DNA of 12,209 bases, from positions 1 through 12,209 of the forward strand of contig WGBN01000427.1 of the NCBI GenBank assembly GCA_015494245.1, written 5' to 3'. Shown piece after piece: positions 5,979-12,209 of this stretch. Both the position numbers and the translations under genes were made by a program. Source of the DNA: Saprospiraceae bacterium (GTDB taxonomy: Bacteria > Bacteroidota > Bacteroidia > Chitinophagales > Saprospiraceae). Positions within the stretch are counted from its first letter, which is position 1. Each line of letters begins with the position of its first letter. The notes under the pieces are model-generated. The model worked only from the letters and a program-made list of their open reading frames with translations. It was not told where the DNA came from and did no database searches.

Positions 5979-7738
5979 TGCTCAGGATGAGCGCGGCGCC
6001 TGAAAAAAGCAAAACCGTTCTTTCGATAGAGCAACTCCAAATCGGGATGCTCCCGCTTTGCCAACTGCAGATGATCTGCCTTGACGATAAAAAACGCGTC
6101 CCGATCCAAAGGCCCCCTAAGTAAGTAGGATGGGTCTTTGGCTTCAGCCGGCCAATCTTCCGGAACGCGTCCGTAAAACCAATGAGCATAGCTTTTGTAG
6201 TACAGGGGGGCCAGGTAAACCTGCTTCCCTGCTTTGCTTTCGCAAAATTCTATGGCTGCCCGCTGGCTGTAATGCTCAATTTTGCCGGCAAAAAAGTACA
6301 GACCCAACTGCACAAACAGCGCCGTACCTCCAAACAAAGCAATGAGCGCTGCCCGCCAACGCGCTCTACGCGCCCAAACAATGCCCGCAAAAACCAAAAC
6401 GCCAAAAAGCAAAGCCGGCAGATAATCCCACCAATTCCAGGCAACCACAGCCTGCATGGCCTCAACAGCAAAAAGATCGGAAGGGCTGAAACCAGCCAAA
6501 AACCAATCCATGTGCATGCCGGCATAAGGCAGCAACACGGCCCCGCCAAAAATGAACACAGCCAACACACTCAACAGCACCGTTTGCCAAAGCGGCAAAG
6601 CCTTCCGCGAACGCAAATAGCCATGTAAAACATAGGCCGCCAAAAAGGTGATGGGGAAGTAAGCAAGGGAAGAGTAGTGCACAATCTTGGACTTCACCAT
6701 CGAAAACAACACCAAAACCACCCAAAACAAAGCCAGCATCCAGCGGCGAAAGTCTTCCGTCAGAAAAAACTTGTCGTCTTCGGAGAGCACCTCCATACGC
6801 CTGCCACCGCTGTTGATGCTGCAGCCCGCAGCCGAATGGTCTTTGTTGTGCCGAAAAGCGCTCAAGGCAAAAACAGAAGCCGGAAAACAGCCCAGCAACA
6901 AAACCACCAGGTGATAGCCCGGAAAGCCCCCATGCCCCGCATCCGGCGTGCTGAAAAGGCGGTACTGATATTTGATGAACTCCGTCGTCAGCCAAAAGCC
7001 GTGCAGAGCTATATCCACGAGAAACCAGGAAGCCGAAACCAGCACCGCCGCCACGCCAAAAACCGCCGTGCGCGGAATAGACAAACAGGGGCGCCGGCCT
7101 TTCCAGTACAAGACGTAAACCGTAAGAGTCAGCCCGGCAATCAGCCCGGCCACAGGCCCCTTCGTAAGCACCGCCAGCCCGAGCAGCACACCGCCCACTA
7201 TCGCTTGTGCATTTGGCGAAAGCCGCCCCAAAACGCCCCCCACATAACCCGGCATCTGCTGCGAACGAAAGTACACCCAAAGGGAAGAAAAAATCCAAAA
7301 ATTAAACCAGGGGTCTATGATGCCCGAGCGAAAGTAAAAATGAGGCAAAACAGAGCCCAGCCAGGCCAGTACCCACAGGCGGGCAAAAAGGCGGTCGCGC
7401 AGGCGCAGGCCCAAGTCGTAAACGAGCAGCAGCGTAACTATACCTGCCAGTGCATTCGGCAGCCTTGCGGCAAATGCATCCACGCCAAAGAGCGACATGC
7501 TCGCAGCCTGCAACCAAAAAAACAGCGGGGGCTTCTCCCAAAAAGGCTCAAAACCGATCTGCACCTGCAAAAACTTGCCACTGACCAACATCTCTCTTGC
7601 ACATTCTGCAAAGTTGATCTCATCCCAGTCAAAAAGATGTACACCACCGAGATAAGGGATGAAGAGCAGAGCGCCGAGCAAGATGATCCAAAGGCGGTCG
7701 GAGCGCAGATAAGCGGAGAAAAATCCGGATGGCTTCAT
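5954..7738 (-). CDS. ArnT-like membrane glycosyltransferase (GT83/PMT family)
   Basis: This 594-residue polytopic membrane protein has about 12-13 hydrophobic segments and a soluble C-terminal part from about residue 490. Family motifs are clear. The first external loop has DWDEINFAECAREML (37-51) with the acidic pair Asp39-Glu40. FWEKPPLFFWLQA (66-78) and LGLAVLTKGPVAGL (186-199) follow, then the VKSKIVHYSSLAYFP segment (348-362) whose Lys and His recur in the family. These enzymes transfer a sugar from a polyprenyl-phosphate carrier to lipid A, protein or another envelope acceptor on the outer face of the inner membrane. Donor and acceptor cannot be told from sequence, so I do not name it arnT. 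Its ATG overlaps the stop of the nth gene as ATGA, so the two are translated together. A hydrophilic insert at about 296-325 splits two membrane segments. Its last 25 bp overlap the end of the convergent copy B gene. Confidence 0.87.
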   Translation of the reverse strand: MKPSGFFSAYLRSDRLWIILLGALLFIPYLGGVHLFDWDEINFAECAREMLVSGKFLQVQIGFEPFWEKPPLFFWLQAASMSLFGVDAFAARLPNALAGIVTLLLVYDLGLRLRDRLFARLWVLAWLGSVLPHFYFRSGIIDPWFNFWIFSSLWVYFRSQQMPGYVGGVLGRLSPNAQAIVGGVLLGLAVLTKGPVAGLIAGLTLTVYVLYWKGRRPCLSIPRTAVFGVAAVLVSASWFLVDIALHGFWLTTEFIKYQYRLFSTPDAGHGGFPGYHLVVLLLGCFPASVFALSAFRHNKDHSAAGCSINSGGRRMEVLSEDDKFFLTEDFRRWMLALFWVVLVLFSMVKSKIVHYSSLAYFPITFLAAYVLHGYLRSRKALPLWQTVLLSVLAVFIFGGAVLLPYAGMHMDWFLAGFSPSDLFAVEAMQAVVAWNWWDYLPALLFGVLVFAGIVWARRARWRAALIALFGGTALFVQLGLYFFAGKIEHYSQRAAIEFCESKAGKQVYLAPLYYKSYAHWFYGRVPEDWPAEAKDPSYLLRGPLDRDAFFIVKADHLQLAKREHPDLELLYRKNGFAFFRRRAHPEHHSEPESD

Positions 7739-8367
7739 CGCGATGATGCTTTGTTGAGTTCAGAGCAGATGGGACACTCCTCCACTTTATGACCCCGGGC
7801 AGGGCATTTTTCCCGTCCGTAGTAAATGATTTGCAGATGGAGTTTATTCCAAAGGTCTTCCGGAAAGAGCTTTTTCAAATCCTCTTCCGTCTTCTTGACA
7901 TTTTTGCCGTCACTCAAACCCCAACGGGCGGCAAGGCGATGGATGTGCGTATCCACAGGAAAGGCCGGATGGCCAAAGGCCTGCGACATGACTACGGACG
8001 CCGTCTTATGCCCCACACCCGGCAGGGATTCCAGCGCCTTCCAGTCTTCGGGGACTTTGCCATCGTATTTCTCTAACAGAATGCGGGAAAGCTCGTGTAT
8101 GGCTTTGGCTTTGCGAGGCGCCAGGCCACAAGGCCGGATGATGTCTTCAATTTCACTCACCGACAGAGCCGCCATATCTCGCGGATTGTCGGCCCGTGCA
8201 AAGAGCTTAGGTGTGATTTGATTCACCCGCTTGTCCGTACACTGGGCCGAAAGCAAAACGGCAATCAAAAGCGTGTAGGGGTCCTTGTGCTCTAAAGGGA
8301 TGGGCACTTCCGGATAAAACTCTTCCAATCTTTTGGCTACCAGGGCAGCCTTTTCTTTTTTTGTCAT
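7735..8367 (-). CDS. nth: Endonuclease III (DNA glycosylase/AP lyase)
   Basis: This 210-residue protein excises oxidised pyrimidines and nicks the abasic site in base-excision repair. It has the helix-hairpin-helix LESLPGVGHKTASVVM (112-127) with the catalytic lysine Lys121, and FPVDTHIHRL with the catalytic Asp139. LLIAVLLSAQCTDKRVN (33-49) is the classic family block. The length matches the family. The C-terminal iron-sulfur motif is altered: Cys188, Cys198 and Cys201 are spaced x9 and x2, and no fourth cysteine follows before the end. The canonical form is C-x6-C-x2-C-x5-C. I chose the ATG at 8365-8367; the frame stays open upstream only through the end of the neighbouring gene, where it encodes nothing family-like. 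It lies 17 nt after the giant gene and overlaps the glycosyltransferase start by 4 nt, so it is the middle gene of an operon. Confidence 0.93.
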   Translation of the reverse strand: MTKKEKAALVAKRLEEFYPEVPIPLEHKDPYTLLIAVLLSAQCTDKRVNQITPKLFARADNPRDMAALSVSEIEDIIRPCGLAPRKAKAIHELSRILLEKYDGKVPEDWKALESLPGVGHKTASVVMSQAFGHPAFPVDTHIHRLAARWGLSDGKNVKKTEEDLKKLFPEDLWNKLHLQIIYYGREKCPARGHKVEECPICSELNKASSR

Positions 8368-8384
8368 AATGCTACTGCTTCTTT

Positions 8385-11300
8385 TTACTGCACCGCCTTC
8401 ACCCTTCTCACAAAGGCCTCGGCCGTGCCCTGATTGACGGGTTGTACTTCGTAGAACTCGCCATCGGGCATTTTGAAGCGGCGCTCTTTGTCCTTCATGT
8501 TGATGACGTAGTCGTTGAACTTGGTGTTGTTGGACACCACATTCATAATGCCTTGCTTGTAGCCGAAGAAATAGTAAAACCCTCCGGGCGATTTCAGGTA
8601 AACGTACATTCTGTCGTCGTCGTTGGTGGGCATTTTGATTTCGATGTAGGCCGTAAGCTCCGTGCTGATCAGTTCGCCATTGATGCTGATGAGGGGGAGG
8701 ATGCTTTTGGAAGAGACGAAGGACTGATAGTCGGGGTCCCACTTCATGGGCACTTTGCCAAAGAGCAGGGTGTGTTTGTTTACCTTTTTCGTCAGGGTAA
8801 AGTTGTTGAGGGCGAGTTGCTCTATGGCCTGAGCGACTTCCTTGTCTTCGAGCGGAAACAGCTCTGCCAGGCCCTTGCGGTAAAAAGTAAGGTCTTTGGC
8901 ATAGAGCACGGAGCTGCCGAAAGCCCCGGCCTTGAGGTCGTTCAAAAGCATTTTGGCCATTTCCTCTGGCATGGGGAAGTCCATGGCCAGCATCAGCTCG
9001 GCGGTCAATTCGGCGGAGACGGGGCCACCTATGAGGGAGTCGGCAGAGACCTGCACGTTGGTGCGGGCCTTGCCCGCAGCCTCTACAGAGACGTAGTTGA
9101 GGTGTTGCCCCAGCTCAAATTTGCCTTCGGCATCTATGCGGCCGTTGCTGTTGTTATAGATCAGCAAGTTGCCCTTGTAAGCGCCCTGATCATACACCTT
9201 AACCGAATCGCCAAAGAGGAAGCGGTCCAGACCCGGGTCGTATTGAATCAAACCCTTTACCGGCAAGATGGGGCGGTCTTTGCGGAAATACAAGGGAGCC
9301 ATCACGCGGGGATAGATGCGGGCCGTTTCTTTGCTGAGGAAGAGGCCGGTAGCCAGAGGGTCGCCATCAAAATTTTTGGGCTTGTTGTAGCTGATGGCCA
9401 GGTCGGAGCGATCGCCGTCGAAATTTACTGAAAACCATTGCCTCGTAGGCAGCTTGTCGGCCTCAAAACGGGCAAAGCCCTCAAAGTGCAACTCCTTAGA
9501 ATCGGAAGAGAGGCTGATGGTGCCCTGGAAGAGGGTTTTGTCATCTATGTAAAAGTGGTCTTCTTCCTTTACCTCTCCCCTGCCCCGCGTAGCGACGCGC
9601 TTTTTATGGCGGGCCCCCTTGCCTACGCGGGTACCGCGTATATCGGAAAACAAAATCTCCTGTTGATGATTGCCCACATTGTACTCGTAATATCCGCTGG
9701 CCCAATAATCCTTCTTGCCCGAGATGAGCACCTTGGCACGGTTGATGGTGTGAAATTTGGTGGTGGTATCGGCTACGATGCGGGTGTTGTACAAAGTGTC
9801 CATAATCCCCCCCTCGTGGATGGTTACATTGCCATCGTCGAGATAGATGTAGGCATCGGCGCTTTGGATGCGCTCCACACCCTCTATGCCGAGGATGTTG
9901 GTCTGCAAATCGTAATTGGCCCGCAAGCCGTAAAAATGCAGGGAATCGCTGCCGGGGAAATTGGCATAAAACAAGCTTTTGCCGGGCTCGCGGGGGGCAA
10001 AAGAAATGGTACCCTTCTCCATATCCCAGGTAAACTTCTTGATGGAGATTTCATAGCTGTTGAAGGGCAGGGATACAATGGGAAATTCATCATTGCCCCC
10101 AAAAACGGCGAGCTGATCGTCGAAATTCACATCGGCAGTTACGTTGCTGGTTTTCAGGGCCAGCTCCTGGCTGTCAAAGGCCCAGATGCTGAGGTGGGAA
10201 GTGTCGGCCGACACACTGGCAGCGCCAAAAGAAAAGAGGGGTGATTTCATTTTGGCCTTTTCCCAGATAAACTCCCCTTTGCCCTTCAGGCCGCCGGGCG
10301 TGAGCACCAGCGTTCCGTGCAGCTGGCGGTCTTCCTGGCTAAACAACTCAAAGGGTTTTTCCTTAGAGCGGATGTAGAGGCTGTCCTGCAGCGGCTTCCA
10401 ATGGATGGATACCTCTTCGCCATAAGCTGCGGGTACGGGAGGCGTTCCGCTTCTGTCTTCTTCCAGGGCAAATTCACGGGCCGTGCTCGTCATCTCGTGA
10501 GGGCGGAAGGCGAAGTCTTCGGAGCGGATGGTGGCGCCGAGGTAAGTCAGCGAGCCGTCGCCGAGAAGCCCCTGGTTGCTGAGCGAGATGCTGCCTTTGT
10601 AGCGCCCCTTCCCGCCGTAAATGCCGTATCCTTCCGCCGGGGTTTCGTGCAGAAAGCCCAAAGACATGTCCTTTTGCAGACTCAGGCGCTCGTCTATATC
10701 CTGGAAGATGCCGGCAGAAACCAAAGTGCCTGTAAAGTCCAAATCACCCGCTTCAAGGGCGCTGAGATGGTCCAGGCCAAAGCTGTTGATGCGGAAGTAA
10801 AAAGAATCCCGCTTATAGGCGCGATGAAAAGTAGAATCCCGCTCAAAGTACAAGTAAGCATCGCCTTTGGACTGAAAGGAAGGGAAAATGCCAATGTCTT
10901 CCTTACCCGATTTGTTGGCGGGCGCATCTATCAACAGTACACCTTCCAGATTTTCTATGCGGGAGCCGATGGCAAAGGCTTTGGGGTTTCCTTTCTCATC
11001 CATCTCGCCATTGGGCAGATAGATGTCCATAAACTCTATGGAGTCGCTTTGCATTTGGAAGCGTTCGTAATCGAACTGAAAATCCTTGCCAAAGAATTCC
11101 AGCCTTCCGGCAAATACATGACCGTTGAAGCTCATATCGCGGTCATAGCGCAAGACCACCTCCTTTTTGTCCGGAATCACCGCCACGCGCCGGGGTTGGC
11201 TAAAGCGGACGTGCTTAACACCAAAGATACGGATGTCGCCCGTGTTCAGGTTGCAGACGGCATTGGTACCCCGCTTTTTGGAGACGATGCGCAGCAGGTC

Positions 11301-12209
11301 AAAATCTTCTTTGCCCGCCGCAGCATCGGCATAGTGAAAGATTTTGTCTTTCACTTCCACTTCCTGCCGTTCGGGTATGTAGTGGATGAAGCCCTTGGCT
11401 TCCAGCTCGTAGAGCAGGGTGAGGATGTTTTCTACCGTAAAGTTGGGGCTCATCTGGTTGGCCAGATAGTTGGCATCCAGCACACGGGAGTCCAGCTCCT
11501 GAGAAGTCAGTTTGATAACGGCGATGGGATTGTAAGAAGCGATGTTTTGAATGCGGAAGTATTCGCCTTTGTCGAAAAAATCCAAAGACTCAAAAACGAC
11601 TTCATCGCTGTTTCGGCCCAGGGTGCTGCGTTCGCCTACGGTCAGCGAATCGCTTTGGAAATAGACTTTGAGGTCGTTGGCATCCAGGCTTACCTGATGC
11701 CCTGACAGAAAGAAGGCATTGCGCCCCGTAGCGAGCTCCCCCCGCTGGATACTCATGGTATTGTCTTTGATGTTGAAGCGCAGGTTGACCGAGGGGTGAT
11801 AGATGGAGTCTTGCCGGCCGTAGAAGATAGATATGCGGGCATTTTCAGCAGAAATCTGCTCTTCGCGGCGGATGGCGAAGGATTCTCCCTCGGCGCGAAA
11901 GCGCAGGCGGCCCTGCTCGTCAAAAAAGCGAAATTCGGCTTTGCTGTCGGCGCTGCCGAAGCCATATACGGTAGCTCCTTTGAGGCGCAAACCGCCCCGA
12001 AAGCGAATGCCCTGCCCCAGGTCTTTGATGGTGAGGTCCTGGTCGTAAGAGGTGAAGCGCGGAAAAGAAGCCGAGGCGCCGGCCTTGCTCACCTTGTCTT
12101 CAAATTTGCCGGGGATGCTCTTTGCCCCCAAAAAGAGGGGGTAGTGCAAAGTGGCATGCTCGGCCTGATACAAGCCTTTGCGCAGGTCAATTTCATAAGC
12201 GTCCAGGGC
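8385..12209 (-). CDS. Giant beta-rich probable envelope protein, N-terminus outside the window
   Basis: The open frame runs from the window edge for 1274 codons to a TAA. There is no stop and no good start, so the gene continues past 12209. A TTG at 12171-12173 is not a credible start, because 12 open codons precede it. I do not recognise a named family. The sequence is mostly short alternating polar/hydrophobic strands with many Asp, Gly, Tyr and Phe, as in LptA/OstA-like or AsmA-like periplasmic or outer-membrane proteins. A phrase such as RIQSADAYIYLDDGNVTIHE, followed by NTRIVADTTTKFHTINRAKV, resembles conserved large hypothetical proteins of Bacteroidota as I remember them. A helical stretch (about 11330-11510) and a very basic loop (about 9565-9635, with KKRVATRGRG) interrupt the strands. 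Only one cysteine is present. No membrane helix appears in this part. It is followed after 17 nt by nth. Location in the envelope is inferred. Confidence 0.7.
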   Translation of the reverse strand, partial: ALDAYEIDLRKGLYQAEHATLHYPLFLGAKSIPGKFEDKVSKAGASASFPRFTSYDQDLTIKDLGQGIRFRGGLRLKGATVYGFGSADSKAEFRFFDEQGRLRFRAEGESFAIRREEQISAENARISIFYGRQDSIYHPSVNLRFNIKDNTMSIQRGELATGRNAFFLSGHQVSLDANDLKVYFQSDSLTVGERSTLGRNSDEVVFESLDFFDKGEYFRIQNIASYNPIAVIKLTSQELDSRVLDANYLANQMSPNFTVENILTLLYELEAKGFIHYIPERQEVEVKDKIFHYADAAAGKEDFDLLRIVSKKRGTNAVCNLNTGDIRIFGVKHVRFSQPRRVAVIPDKKEVVLRYDRDMSFNGHVFAGRLEFFGKDFQFDYERFQMQSDSIEFMDIYLPNGEMDEKGNPKAFAIGSRIENLEGVLLIDAPANKSGKEDIGIFPSFQSKGDAYLYFERDSTFHRAYKRDSFYFRINSFGLDHLSALEAGDLDFTGTLVSAGIFQDIDERLSLQKDMSLGFLHETPAEGYGIYGGKGRYKGSISLSNQGLLGDGSLTYLGATIRSEDFAFRPHEMTSTAREFALEEDRSGTPPVPAAYGEEVSIHWKPLQDSLYIRSKEKPFELFSQEDRQLHGTLVLTPGGLKGKGEFIWEKAKMKSPLFSFGAASVSADTSHLSIWAFDSQELALKTSNVTADVNFDDQLAVFGGNDEFPIVSLPFNSYEISIKKFTWDMEKGTISFAPREPGKSLFYANFPGSDSLHFYGLRANYDLQTNILGIEGVERIQSADAYIYLDDGNVTIHEGGIMDTLYNTRIVADTTTKFHTINRAKVLISGKKDYWASGYYEYNVGNHQQEILFSDIRGTRVGKGARHKKRVATRGRGEVKEEDHFYIDDKTLFQGTISLSSDSKELHFEGFARFEADKLPTRQWFSVNFDGDRSDLAISYNKPKNFDGDPLATGLFLSKETARIYPRVMAPLYFRKDRPILPVKGLIQYDPGLDRFLFGDSVKVYDQGAYKGNLLIYNNSNGRIDAEGKFELGQHLNYVSVEAAGKARTNVQVSADSLIGGPVSAELTAELMLAMDFPMPEEMAKMLLNDLKAGAFGSSVLYAKDLTFYRKGLAELFPLEDKEVAQAIEQLALNNFTLTKKVNKHTLLFGKVPMKWDPDYQSFVSSKSILPLISINGELISTELTAYIEIKMPTNDDDRMYVYLKSPGGFYYFFGYKQGIMNVVSNNTKFNDYVINMKDKERRFKMPDGEFYEVQPVNQGTAEAFVRRVKAVQ

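Noticed and set aside
6677..7792. A 371-codon plus-strand frame very rich in Lys, Arg, Gln and Pro
   Set aside because: It is antisense to the glycosyltransferase, whose hydrophobic codons read as Lys/Gln/Arg-rich on the other strand. It has no domain signature.
8368..8742. Upstream extension of the nth frame by 125 codons
   Set aside because: It lies inside the 3' end of the giant gene in another frame, is rich in His, Gln and Arg, and adds nothing found in Nth. The ATG at 8367 gives the normal family length.
8442..11705. Three long plus-strand frames (8442-9431, 9438-10244, 10317-11705)
   Set aside because: All are antisense to the giant minus-strand gene, which is open for over 1270 codons. 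Their composition is typical of shadow frames, with no motifs.
12171..12173. TTG as the start of the giant protein
   Set aside because: The frame is open for all 12 codons up to the window edge, and the residues there look like a continuation of the protein, not a start or signal peptide.

Overview
The window looks like chromosomal DNA of a member of the Bacteroidota. The evidence is two promoter-like sites of the TAnnTTTG type with a TTTG element upstream, the near absence of clear Shine-Dalgarno sites, an Nth with an altered iron-sulfur motif, and a very large beta-rich envelope-type protein of a kind I associate with this phylum. I see no tRNA, rRNA, CRISPR array, insertion sequence or phage gene. 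The genus cannot be named from the sequence alone.

Layout. (1) Bases 1-329 are non-coding. They hold a long imperfect inverted repeat built of CCGCG/ATCCGCG units (102-229) and a hairpin (284-310) that probably ends the operon to its right. (2) Bases 330-3645, minus strand, are a tightly coupled three-gene operon read from right to left: aldo/keto reductase, FAD-dependent oxidoreductase (4-nt ATGA overlap), arginine deiminase (2-nt gap). (3) Bases 3646-5978, plus strand, hold a tandem pair of exported sulfatase-modifying-factor (FGE/SUMF1-fold) proteins. Each has its own predicted promoter, and both lack the catalytic cysteine pair of true formylglycine-generating enzymes. The second has a long, structured leader. 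(4) Bases 5954-12209, minus strand, are a second operon read from right to left: a giant probable envelope protein (its N-terminus lies beyond the window), endonuclease III (17-nt gap), and an ArnT-like membrane glycosyltransferase (4-nt ATGA overlap). The glycosyltransferase converges on the second FGE-like gene and overlaps its 3' end by 25 bp.

How the genes may work together. The minus-strand operon at left joins two redox enzymes with an arginine deiminase and has no other arc genes nearby. This fits a small dedicated pathway, possibly tailoring of a sugar or amine, better than fermentative arginine catabolism, but that is inference. The right-hand operon puts a DNA-repair enzyme between two envelope-associated proteins. 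The two FGE-like proteins are probably exported binding or structural proteins rather than sulfatase activators. The most promising items for follow-up are the FGE-like pair with its conserved cysteines, the AKR-FAD-deiminase operon, and the giant envelope protein.
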